A stretch of DNA of 64,000 bases, taken from positions 406,182-470,181 of the forward strand of contig NZ_ATVH01000015.1 in the NCBI RefSeq assembly GCF_000420625.1, in the 5' to 3' direction. Under the pieces are notes generated by a model, which saw nothing but the letters and a program-made list of their open reading frames with translations, searched no databases and was not told the DNA's origin. Of this stretch, positions 1-7,823 are shown piece by piece. Within the stretch, counting starts at the first letter, position 1, and every line of letters begins with the position of its first letter. This DNA comes from Fodinicurvata sediminis DSM 21159 (GTDB lineage Bacteria; Pseudomonadota; Alphaproteobacteria; Kiloniellales; DSM-21159). Made by a program: the position numbers and the translations under genes.

Positions 1-477
1 CACGGCACGCGCCAGGGCCGTTACGGTCTGTCGTCGACTTTCGGAATTCCGCGCAAGCACTATGCCGCTTGGCTGTGCGAAGCGCGCCCAGAAGTAGGGA
101 TGGAAGCCGTCCGGTCCGACACGCTGGGCAAACTGCTCCAGGGTCATGACGGCATACTTGGCGCGCACCGTACGTCCTTCATGCTCGGTCTCCATGTAAT
201 AGACATTGGGGGGCAGGGTACGGTTCAAGCGCCGCAGGACAGGATTTTCCTGCAGGTCCTGGTAGCTTTCCAGCAGCAGGTAGAGATCGACCAGGCCGTC
301 ATAGGGTGTGCCGCCACGCAGGCAGCTGCCATAGAACAGAACAGCCTGCACCGCGTCCGGATGGCCGTTGGTTGCCTTTTGACAGGCGGCTCTTGCAACG
401 CTGAGCACAGCCGGCTCCGCAGGGTGCTGGCTTTCCCGTTCCACAAGCTCGATCAGGCTGTCCGGAAGTTCTGTCAT
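1..477 (-). CDS. Tam41-like nucleotidyltransferase, C-terminus off window
   Basis: The ATG at 477 lies 8 bases past the stop of the lipid kinase, and 159 codons are open to the window edge, so the C-terminus is missing. A nucleotidyltransferase-like YGSCLRGG (about residues 49-56) is followed by acidic residues in YDGLVDLYLL (D60, D64). Further on come KYAVMTLEQF and HPYFWARFAQP. This layout (GS, acidic pair, then KYxV and a W-RF-P block) recalls the Tam41/Mmp37 CTP:phosphatidate cytidylyltransferases, which make CDP-diacylglycerol. The neighbouring lipid kinase fits: one enzyme could make a lipid phosphate and the other activate it with CTP. The family call is by eye; a generic nucleotidyltransferase-fold protein is the alternative. 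Confidence 0.6.
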   Translation of the reverse strand, partial: MTELPDSLIELVERESQHPAEPAVLSVARAACQKATNGHPDAVQAVLFYGSCLRGGTPYDGLVDLYLLLESYQDLQENPVLRRLNRTLPPNVYYMETEHEGRTVRAKYAVMTLEQFAQRVGPDGFHPYFWARFAQPSGIVLARNSESRRQTVTALARAV

Positions 478-485
478 TGCCGAGC

Positions 486-1508
486 CTAGAGCTTCACGAA
501 ATCCAGGGAATCCGGTGCGCTCACCCGCAGGGGGCGTTGTGGATCCGGTTCATGAAACTGCCCATCCAGGGTGAAAGGGCCCTCCAGCTCCAGTTCAACG
601 CTGTCGGCGCCGCGGCTGCGGTAACAGTCCTTTGGAAGTCTGCGTTCATTGCCACCGTACAGGACTTTCAGGCTGTGGCGCAGCAAGCCCTTGGGTGGAT
701 AGCAGATCGAAGTATAGCGCAGCGGTTCTCCCTGCTGATTCCAGAAGGGCCGCGAGCCCACCACGAGGCGGTCCAGTGTCGTGGCGATGGCCAGAAGCTC
801 CCTGCGGGTTTCGCTTGCCCCCTGGTCGAAAGCGGCTGTGATCGTTTCCCCGCGTATGGCCTCGCGGCTCTTGCCTCCGAACACCCATCCGCCCAGCAAG
901 CGGGCCAGGGTCAAACCAGCGGCCCAGTCGGCCTCGATCTTCAGGGGGTGGACCTCAGTGCGACACAACTGGATGGCCTGGTAAATGGCGGCGGCACCAA
1001 AGAACATGCCCCGCTGGGGCGGGGTGTTAAGCGCTCCTTCAAGGCGCAGGACGTACCGACGGCACAATGCCGAGTCCAGATTGCCATCGGCAAGGCGTTT
1101 GCGAAGCCGTGCCAGACCCCTGTGTGGCTTGCCACGCAAACCGACATCCACGGCCGTCATGTTGGTCATGCCCCCGTGCAGCAGACCGAAGACCGGAGGG
1201 GTTTCCCCCCAAGGGCGACGTTCCAGTACTTCCGTCATGACTGCCTGAACCGTGCCGTCTCCGCCATTGACCAGCAACAGCTCCACGCCGGCCGCCGCTA
1301 GGCGGTCCAGGGCGGCGGGCAGGTCCTCAAAGTGATCTAGACGTTCGTAGTGAAGTCCCGGAAAGGCGTCCACGGCCGCTTCCAGTTGGTCCATGCCCTG
1401 CTTGTTCTGCTGACTGAGAGGGTTGCTGACGAGCCCAGGTATCATGTGCCGTGCTGTGTCCAGGGAAGTGAGAAGCCCGTGCCTATTGGCCTGAATCCGC
1501 TTGGTCAA
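486..1508 (-). CDS. Diacylglycerol/ceramide kinase-family lipid kinase
   Basis: A DAGK catalytic-domain protein of 340 aa. SNPLSQQNKQ near residue 28 matches the N-terminal NP-S motif and NGGDGTVQAV near residue 81 is the nucleotide-binding GGDGT signature. Such enzymes phosphorylate diacylglycerol, sphingoid bases or ceramide at the inner membrane. The annotated start is a TTG overlapping the lptG-like stop by 4 bases (TTGA), suggesting translational coupling. An ATG 21 codons downstream (at 1445) would also give a full-length domain. The gene is followed after 8 bases by a Tam41-like gene. The lipid substrate cannot be read from the sequence. Confidence 0.85.
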   Translation of the reverse strand: MTKRIQANRHGLLTSLDTARHMIPGLVSNPLSQQNKQGMDQLEAAVDAFPGLHYERLDHFEDLPAALDRLAAAGVELLLVNGGDGTVQAVMTEVLERRPWGETPPVFGLLHGGMTNMTAVDVGLRGKPHRGLARLRKRLADGNLDSALCRRYVLRLEGALNTPPQRGMFFGAAAIYQAIQLCRTEVHPLKIEADWAAGLTLARLLGGWVFGGKSREAIRGETITAAFDQGASETRRELLAIATTLDRLVVGSRPFWNQQGEPLRYTSICYPPKGLLRHSLKVLYGGNERRLPKDCYRSRGADSVELELEGPFTLDGQFHEPDPQRPLRVSAPDSLDFVKL

Positions 1509-2629
1509 GCGGCGTTGCCGCTCGATGAATGTTCCGTGCGAATCTGAATGGGTTCCGAGGCTTCCCTTCGAACCACCAGGAAACCGATCAGGCAGGCCAT
1601 GGCCGTGAACGGCGCCCAGGCCCCCATCCAGCTGGGCATAGTGCCGACTTCGCTGAGCGCGATCGAAGTGCCGTTGATCACGAAGAAGGTGAAGCCGATG
1701 GCAACACCGCCAATCATAAGGCGGGTCAGGGTGCCGGTGCGCCTGTAATCCTGTCCCCAGGCCACGGCCAGGAAGATCAGCAGGATGGGCGTCAGGCTCT
1801 GGGTGATACGGGCGTTCATCCAGGTCTTGTAGACCTGGGGCGAGCGCTGGCCGTAGCTCTTGCTGCTGACCAGTCCGGCCAACTGGGACATGGATAGCTC
1901 GCGTGGGGGGCGGGCCAGAAGACGCAGGCCCTCCGGGTCGATCTGGCCATCCCAGAGGTAGACGGGTAGTTTTTCCGCCGTGGTTTGGGCTTCGCCCAGC
2001 CGCGTAACCTCACGCAAAAGCCAGCCATTGGTTGTCTTCTGTGCGCTCTGCGCGTCAAGGCGTTCATAGAGCAGGCCCCTTTCATCGCGGCGGAAGAGGG
2101 TGATGTTATCCAGCCGTTCCGCGCCCAGGCTTTCTTCGGGGATACGCAGGTAGTCGTTCCCGCTGCGCAACCAGACCTTGCCATCGGCGCCAGCCAATTG
2201 CTCGGTCTCTCCGAATTCGCCGATGCTCCACTCCCGCAACTGGACCGTGGTCTCGGGCAGGACCTGGTCGTCCAGTGTGAATTGCAGGACAGCAAGCAGG
2301 CAGCCGACGGGCAGTAGGGCACGCATGATGCGGATGGGGGACAGGCCGCTGTTCCAGAGTGAAACCAGTTCCCGGTGGCGCTGCATCTCGGCCAGGGTCA
2401 GCAAGGCGGCCAGAAGCGTGGCGATGGGCAGCAGCTGGGACAGGAAGGACGGGAAGCGGTGGAGCGCATACTGGAGTGTGGCCTGCAGTTCGCTGTCCGC
2501 CTCGATACCGGCAATGTCATTGGACACTTCCATCATATCGAGCGTCAGGATGAAGAACGAGCCGGCCACAAGGATGAGCAGGAAACGCAGGAGGAACAGG
2601 CGTGACAGATAAAAGTCGAGAGTCGTCAT
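1505..2629 (-). CDS. lptG: LptG/YjgQ-family permease
   Basis: A 374-aa permease of the LptF/LptG family, which forms the membrane part of the LptB2FG ABC exporter that extracts LPS from the inner membrane. The expected layout is visible: three N-terminal membrane segments (about residues 10-115), a periplasmic domain of about 150 residues and three C-terminal segments (about 275-355). It overlaps the lptF-like stop by 4 bases. The pair sits inside a lipid-modification operon, rather than in the usual pepA neighbourhood, so it may be a paralogue dedicated to another lipid. That specialisation is inference; the family call is firm. Confidence 0.85.
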   Translation of the reverse strand: MTTLDFYLSRLFLLRFLLILVAGSFFILTLDMMEVSNDIAGIEADSELQATLQYALHRFPSFLSQLLPIATLLAALLTLAEMQRHRELVSLWNSGLSPIRIMRALLPVGCLLAVLQFTLDDQVLPETTVQLREWSIGEFGETEQLAGADGKVWLRSGNDYLRIPEESLGAERLDNITLFRRDERGLLYERLDAQSAQKTTNGWLLREVTRLGEAQTTAEKLPVYLWDGQIDPEGLRLLARPPRELSMSQLAGLVSSKSYGQRSPQVYKTWMNARITQSLTPILLIFLAVAWGQDYRRTGTLTRLMIGGVAIGFTFFVINGTSIALSEVGTMPSWMGAWAPFTAMACLIGFLVVRREASEPIQIRTEHSSSGNAA

Positions 2630-3855
2630 GATGCCTCCCTGCGCTTGCGCCGACGTTCAATCAGATTGCCGACCAATGTGGTGGTCCTATCCAGTATTCC
2701 GACCCCCTGGTAGCGCGGGACCCGGAAGGCCACATCGAGGAAAAGCAGCAAGGAGCCAAGAAGGAAGATAAGCAGTGGCCCCCAAGCACCTAGCAGGGGT
2801 TCCACCTGTTCGCGCCGCACCATGCGGACACCCTGCTGCAAGGCCTCGTTGAAAGCCAGCAGGGTGATGACGCCAACAGCAACACCGGACGAGCGCTGGC
2901 TGCGGCGATTGCTCAATGCCAAGGGCACCGCCATGAAGGGCAGGACCAGGATGGATGCAATTCGGACCAGGCGCTCGTTCATTTCAGCCAGCAAACGAGG
3001 CTGCTCCAGTCCCTCGGGTGGATTGTCCTTCAAGGCCCAGAGTTCGGGGATGGTGTATTCACGCTCGTCCTCTCCCCGGGGCTGGACGGCATCATAGGCG
3101 TCCTCGCCCAGAACGGTCTGCATTTCCTCGAATCGCAGAAGACCATCGCTGCGTTCGCTGCCCGACTCCGGTTCGCGCGGGCCTTCAGCGGCTCCTGGCT
3201 CTATCGGAGTGGTCAGGCGAACGCCATTGAACAGCTGGACCAAGGGCGGACTGTCATCCTCGCTGTCCGTCAGGATACCTTCGCGGGCCGTGATCGTGGC
3301 GGCCTCATCCACCTCCTTGTCCTCTTCGTGGATGAAGATGCGCCTGAACTGGCGCCGATCCGGTGAGATTTCTTCGACCATCAGGGTCGTGTTGTCGTTG
3401 CTGACGAAAACCCCGGGTTGGATGAGGGCTTCGATGGACATGTTCTGGACCGAGGAGAGGACCGAACGATAGGCGTAGCGGCTGTGCGGCTGCAGTGTGT
3501 TGAAGATCAGGACGGCAAAGAGGCTCAGCAGCACAGCGGCCAGCATGACCGGACGCATCAATTGGTGCAGGCCGGTGCCCGAGGCGAGTATGGCGTCCAT
3601 CTCGCTTTCGCGGCTGAGCCGGCGGAAGGCGAAATAGATTCCCAGGAACAGGGCCATGGGCAGTGCCAGGCCCAGGTAGTGGGGGACAAGATAGGCCAGC
3701 AGCTCGAAGACCACCTGCATGGTGCCCTGGGACCCCAGGACGGAATCCAGGACCCGCAGCATACGCTCCACCAGCAGGACCAGAAGCGCGATCAGCAGGG
3801 TGAAGGCGAGCGGCGGGAAGATTTGCCGCAGTATGTAGCGATCGAAGATGGGCAT
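2626..3855 (-). CDS. lptF: LptF/YjgP-family permease
   Basis: A 409-aa protein opening with MPIFDRYILRQIFPP, a typical LptF start in which the first helix packs at the membrane edge. Three N-terminal membrane segments, a long periplasmic region (about residues 120-300) and three C-terminal segments (about 305-390) follow. The periplasmic part carries an acidic, Glu/Ser/Gly-rich stretch at about residues 205-235 that looks like a flexible insertion. It would pair with the downstream LptG-like protein and a cytoplasmic LptB ATPase that is not in this window. Whether it moves LPS or a different lipid is open. Confidence 0.85.
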   Translation of the reverse strand: MPIFDRYILRQIFPPLAFTLLIALLVLLVERMLRVLDSVLGSQGTMQVVFELLAYLVPHYLGLALPMALFLGIYFAFRRLSRESEMDAILASGTGLHQLMRPVMLAAVLLSLFAVLIFNTLQPHSRYAYRSVLSSVQNMSIEALIQPGVFVSNDNTTLMVEEISPDRRQFRRIFIHEEDKEVDEAATITAREGILTDSEDDSPPLVQLFNGVRLTTPIEPGAAEGPREPESGSERSDGLLRFEEMQTVLGEDAYDAVQPRGEDEREYTIPELWALKDNPPEGLEQPRLLAEMNERLVRIASILVLPFMAVPLALSNRRSQRSSGVAVGVITLLAFNEALQQGVRMVRREQVEPLLGAWGPLLIFLLGSLLLFLDVAFRVPRYQGVGILDRTTTLVGNLIERRRKRREAS

Positions 3856-3867
3856 TGTGCGGCCAGG

Positions 3868-4773
3868 TTATGCATGTGCTGGGTCGAGTATAGCGGGTGC
3901 ATCGGAAACGGCAATGAAACGCCCTTTGTCGAGGCTGTACCCGCGCGTTTCGATCGTGATCTGCCAGCGCTTGTCGTCCAGCTGTTCGAAACCATAGAGC
4001 TGATAGAGCGCGCCGGGCTTATGAGCGTGAGGAAGTGCCGAGGCGGAAGCCGTGCCGCGCACGGGAATGGGCCTGTCGGGCCCTTCAAGCTGTCCGGAAA
4101 TCAGGCGATGCTCATGGCCGTGCAGGATCAATTCCGCGCCCTGGCGTTTCAGGACCGCGCGCAGGCGTTCTCCATCGCGCAGGGCCTTCCTGGGCTTGCT
4201 GACATCCGGAAGGGGGCTGTGGTGCAGCAGGACCACGCGGACGCTTTGCCGTGTTTCCTGCAAGAGGCATTCCAGGGCCGCGCACTGTTGCTCGCCCAAC
4301 GCGCCGCTGGCCAGGCCGGGCGCTGTCGGCAGGGCCGTGGTCAGGCCGATCAGGCTGAGGGGGCCGCGCCTGCGCAGGTAGGGGAAAGCGGGTTCAGCCT
4401 GGCTGTCATCTCCGCTCATGTACGCTTTCCAGGCTTCAAGGCCCTGGCTTTCCGGGACCCGGACGTAGGCATCGTGGTTTCCGGGCACGACGGAGACCTG
4501 CGCGGGCGGTCCCAGGGCGTTGAGCCAGTCCGCTGCCATGCGGAATTCAGCAGGCAGGGAGATATTCACCAGGTCCCCGGTGACGGCGATCTGGTCGGGG
4601 GCTTGCTGCAGCAGATCGGCGGACAGCTGCTCGAGCACTTCACTCCGGTGTATGTGGCGCCGGCGCTTCTGCCAGGAAAGCCAGCCCAACAGGCGCTTTC
4701 CAAGCAGGTCCTTGATATGGGGCCTGGGCAGGGGCGGCAGGTGGATGTCGGATATGTGCGCCAGCCTGTACAA
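3868..4773 (-). CDS. Calcineurin-like metallophosphoesterase
   Basis: A 301-aa phosphoesterase with the full metal-ligand series: SDIHLPP at residues 8-14, GDLVN, PGNHDAY near 96-102, LLHHSPL and HGHEHR near 213. No signal peptide is present, so it acts in the cytoplasm. The start is a TTG preceded by an AAAAGGACAG ribosome-binding site. Members of this broad family hydrolyse nucleotides, nucleotide-diphospho-lipids (as LpxH does on UDP-diacylglucosamine) or lipid phosphates. Inside a lipid operon a role on a lipid pyrophosphate or lipid phosphate is plausible but inferred. It is not LpxH by overall length and motif spacing. Confidence 0.8.
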   Translation of the reverse strand: MYRLAHISDIHLPPLPRPHIKDLLGKRLLGWLSWQKRRRHIHRSEVLEQLSADLLQQAPDQIAVTGDLVNISLPAEFRMAADWLNALGPPAQVSVVPGNHDAYVRVPESQGLEAWKAYMSGDDSQAEPAFPYLRRRGPLSLIGLTTALPTAPGLASGALGEQQCAALECLLQETRQSVRVVLLHHSPLPDVSKPRKALRDGERLRAVLKRQGAELILHGHEHRLISGQLEGPDRPIPVRGTASASALPHAHKPGALYQLYGFEQLDDKRWQITIETRGYSLDKGRFIAVSDAPAILDPAHA

Positions 4774-4788
4774 GACGGCCTGTCCTTT

Positions 4789-5616
4789 TCAGTTGCGTGC
4801 GGTGCCCTGTTCGTTGGCGCGTTCTGCCAGGATCGACTCCACCAGGTCCAAGTCTTCAGGCTTGTCGACATCTATGGCGGCTTCAGCAATCGGCAGGATC
4901 GCGGCCCGTGCCTCTGCGCCCGCGATCCGGGACAAGGTCTGCAGTGCGTCCTGAAGACTGAGACGCTTTGCCAGATAGGCAATCAGGGTTCTTATGCCCA
5001 CTCGCCGCGCGATACGCCAGGGCTTCTTGCGATCCTGCTCGACCGTTTGCCAGAAGGTCACGGCTTTCTGTGCGCGTGGCGTTAGAAGTGCGAAGAGATT
5101 GGCACCGCTGTAGGCTTCATCCCGGAATCGTAGATAGGTACGCCGGCTGTCGGGGTAGGCCGCCTTGAGAACAGCAGAGGGAGTCAGGCCGGCTACAATG
5201 TCCCCCTCGCTGCCAAGCGCCTGTCCGCAGAAGTTCTCGAGAATTTCATCGGTCAGCAGGGCATGATCGGCTGTCGTCACCAGCAGGGGACTGTCGCTGT
5301 GCCACTGCCGGGCACAGAAGTCAGAGACACTGGCGCTGGGTGAGGGGGCACTGCGCAAGGCATGAAGGCGCCCTTCCGCATGCAGATTGGTCAGCAGGGG
5401 AAGTGTCTCCACCGCAGTGGGATCTGGCAGACTGATGAAGATCTGCTGGATTCGGGGGCTGCGTGCCAGGACCTCGACCACACGCTGCAGCATGGGTATG
5501 CCGCCGACCGGGGCCATGCATTTCAGCTCGACACCGCAATGCTGCGCCAGGGGGTCTGAACCGGGGCGTTGTCCGGCAAGGACCAGTGCCGTGAAGCGCT
5601 GCGTCTCTCCACTCAC
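4789..5616 (-). CDS. MobA-like NTP transferase domain protein
   Basis: A 275-aa protein whose N-terminus FTALVLAGQRPGSDPLAQ followed by LKCMAPVGGIPML matches the Rossmann-like NTP-transferase fold (MobA/IspD/sugar-phosphate nucleotidylyltransferases). The usual GG-S-R-G loop is degenerate. VTTADHALLTDE (about residues 113-124) occupies the position of the metal-binding acidic residue. It overlaps the upstream acyltransferase stop by 4 bases (ATGA). The family activates small phosphorylated compounds with NTPs; here the target may be a headgroup precursor. Substrate unknown. Confidence 0.75.
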   Translation of the reverse strand: MSGETQRFTALVLAGQRPGSDPLAQHCGVELKCMAPVGGIPMLQRVVEVLARSPRIQQIFISLPDPTAVETLPLLTNLHAEGRLHALRSAPSPSASVSDFCARQWHSDSPLLVTTADHALLTDEILENFCGQALGSEGDIVAGLTPSAVLKAAYPDSRRTYLRFRDEAYSGANLFALLTPRAQKAVTFWQTVEQDRKKPWRIARRVGIRTLIAYLAKRLSLQDALQTLSRIAGAEARAAILPIAEAAIDVDKPEDLDLVESILAERANEQGTARN

Positions 5617-6773
5617 GCCAATTCCTTTTCGTAGAGCCGGTAGGTCTTGTCGGCCCGGCCTCCGACGGTTTCAATCAGGCGCCGCGTGGGCCTGTTATTT
5701 TCAAGAACCCAGGAAAGTTCGGCGCGCTTCTTTCCATTGGCACGATGGTAACTGTAAACCCTGTCGATCACACCGAGCGCCAGGGCAGCGCCTTGAGAGG
5801 AATTCTGGTACTTCCGGCGCACACCCATCAAGGGCATACGGCCACTCTCGCACTGGGAAAACTTCAGGCGCCAGAGCAGCTTGGCCCAGCCGAAAGGAAG
5901 CAATTTCCCGTCCAGGTCCGCAGCCAGGTGATGGACGTCCGGCAGAGTGACCGTCATGGCCGCCGGCTCGCCATCGTATTCGGCGATGCAAACGAACTCC
6001 GGCTTTATGATGGGCTTCAGGCTCTTTGCCATGTTCTCGATCTCTGCAGAAGTCATGGGAACAAAGCCCCAGTTCTGCGACCAGGCATCGTTGAAGATGT
6101 CCACAATCAGCTGCAGGTCCTGCCTGTAGTGTTTCATGTCCAACGCTCGCATGTGGAGCTTCGGGTCGCTCGCTATCTTGTCGACCAGCATCCGGGCGCG
6201 CGGTGGCAAGGGGGCAGTAACGTCGATGTCATAGGCCAGCAGGTCCATCGCCTTGTGGTAGCCGGCCTGCGCCACATGGCTGGCATAATAGGGTCTGCTG
6301 TGTCCCATCATCAGCGCCGGCGGCCTGTCAAACCCTTCCACCAGCAGGCCGCATTCGTCGTTGACCGACAGGCTGTAGGGGCCGGTAATTCGCTTCATGC
6401 CGCGCGCCTTCAGCCAGGTCTCGGCTGTTTGCAGCAGGGCTTCGAAAAGGGCGGGATCGTCCTGGCCCTCGAGAAAGCCGAAATGTCCGGTGGCATCCTG
6501 GTAGCGTTCCAGCCAGGCCTGGTCGATCTGCGCCGAGATCCGTCCGATGGGTTTGCCCTTGCGCCAGGCGACCCAGAATTCCGCTTCGGCATGCTGGAAA
6601 TAGGGGTTCTTGTCTTGCGACAGGTGGAGCCGTCGCTCCAGCTTCAGCGGCGGAATCCAGTTAGTGTCCCGGCTGTATATCTGCCAAGGCACCTCAATGA
6701 AGCTGTCCAGGTCACGCCGATTTTGAACCGGACGGATCTCGATGTCTTCTGCGGGCCGGGCAGGCGTGTGCAC
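5613..6773 (-). CDS. Large GNAT-superfamily acyltransferase (ceramide-synthase-like candidate)
   Basis: About 386 aa, much longer than a single GNAT domain. It contains IRPVQNRRDLDSFIEVPW near the start, then IPPLKLERR, NPYFQHAEAEFWVA, GRISAQID, GHFGFLEGQDDP, GPYSLSVNDECGLL and DRPPALMMGHSRPYY. This is a conserved family usually annotated as an N-acetyltransferase. The open frame extends to 6956 across the preceding desaturase gene, but that segment is Arg/Pro-rich shadow sequence. I place the start at GTG 6773; TTG 6785 and TTG 6794 are alternatives, and none has a clear ribosome-binding site. Bacterial ceramide synthase of Caulobacter is a GNAT-superfamily protein, so with this context N-acylation of a lipid amine is a candidate role. 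That is inference. Confidence 0.7.
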   Translation of the reverse strand: MHTPARPAEDIEIRPVQNRRDLDSFIEVPWQIYSRDTNWIPPLKLERRLHLSQDKNPYFQHAEAEFWVAWRKGKPIGRISAQIDQAWLERYQDATGHFGFLEGQDDPALFEALLQTAETWLKARGMKRITGPYSLSVNDECGLLVEGFDRPPALMMGHSRPYYASHVAQAGYHKAMDLLAYDIDVTAPLPPRARMLVDKIASDPKLHMRALDMKHYRQDLQLIVDIFNDAWSQNWGFVPMTSAEIENMAKSLKPIIKPEFVCIAEYDGEPAAMTVTLPDVHHLAADLDGKLLPFGWAKLLWRLKFSQCESGRMPLMGVRRKYQNSSQGAALALGVIDRVYSYHRANGKKRAELSWVLENNRPTRRLIETVGGRADKTYRLYEKELA

Positions 6774-6798
6774 CTGAGGGCTCAAGTCAGGCAAACGG

Positions 6799-7596
6799 TC
6801 AGCGGTTGCGCGCGGGGCGCATGGCCCCTGGCTGCTGGTTCTCGTCCGAGAGATCGGCAACCCAGGGATAGCGTTCCGCTTCCTCGCCGGTATAGCCAAG
6901 ATTGAACACCGTGGCGCTGCGCGGCGTCTTGCGCGGATGGCTGTAATAGGTACCAAGCAGACGGTCGAAGGCGAAGTTGGTGATCCCGTAATTGCCCTGC
7001 TCGTTATGGAAGTGATGAGCCAGGTGCAGTTTCTTCATGCGCTTCAGCCAGTCCCAGCGTGGTTGGAAAGGCAGGTGCTGGATGCAGTGGCAGAACTCGT
7101 AGAAGCAGGTGGTCAACAGGCCTGACGCCACGGCTGCGACGGCGCCGCTGGGCCCGGCAATCGCCCAGCCCAAGGGGATGGTGACGACGAGAATCGTGGG
7201 CAGCGTGGTGTAGAGCGCGCCGAACAGGACCCCCAGGTCGTTCGGGTCCTGGTGATGGTCGAAGTGGATGCGCTTCCACAACGCAGCCGTCTGGGGCATG
7301 CGGTAGAGCCAGCGACCATGCAGGACAAAGCGGTGCAGCAGGTACCAGGCCAAGGGATAGATCGGCAGCACCAGGGCGGCCGCCAGTGCCGGCCCCCAGT
7401 AGTTTCCGGAGTTCAGAGCAAGATAGACCAGACAGCCAATCGCCAGAACCATATAGGCCATGATGGCGTGATGCGTGAAATAGGCACCAACCAGGTCCCG
7501 CAGAGTCATCTTGTTCAGGAAATATTTCCGTCCCGACCAGGGACCGAACTTCAATGCCACACCAGACCTCAATGCTTGGAAATTGTGATGATTCAC
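6799..7596 (-). CDS. Fatty acid hydroxylase / sterol desaturase family protein
   Basis: A 265-aa integral membrane di-iron enzyme. The histidine clusters are HRFVLH (88-93), HFDHHQ (111-116), HCIQH (near 182) and HLAHHFH (near 206), embedded among hydrophobic segments at about 41-61, 66-87 and 140-175. The family hydroxylates or desaturates acyl chains, sphingoid bases, carotenoids or sterols using O2. It is the first gene of the minus-strand lipid operon and diverges from the lipid A-type acyltransferase across about 230 bases. A role in hydroxylating the lipid made by the rest of the operon is likely but unproven. Confidence 0.85.
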   Translation of the reverse strand: MNHHNFQALRSGVALKFGPWSGRKYFLNKMTLRDLVGAYFTHHAIMAYMVLAIGCLVYLALNSGNYWGPALAAALVLPIYPLAWYLLHRFVLHGRWLYRMPQTAALWKRIHFDHHQDPNDLGVLFGALYTTLPTILVVTIPLGWAIAGPSGAVAAVASGLLTTCFYEFCHCIQHLPFQPRWDWLKRMKKLHLAHHFHNEQGNYGITNFAFDRLLGTYYSHPRKTPRSATVFNLGYTGEEAERYPWVADLSDENQQPGAMRPARNR

Positions 7597-7823
7597 GCTG
7601 TTCTACGCTGTGGAAAAGTACTGAAAAGCGCAGCGAACGGCAAGCGAAGCTTTGCTTGTCAGGCAGGCTTGAAACCATTTGTGATCAAGACTGGTTCTGC
7701 GCTTGACGGTTTTCAAACCTTCTGCCGTGGATTATGTCTTGCCCGCCTCGTTGCCGGCCTGTTGTGGAAAGAGGCAGGTTTTGCGGGGCATGTTTTATTG
7801 CCCGTCATCAGGATGCCCGAACA

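Noticed and set aside
3418..5085. 555-codon plus-strand frame
   Set aside because: Gln-rich shadow antisense to lptF, the metallophosphoesterase and the nucleotidyltransferase.
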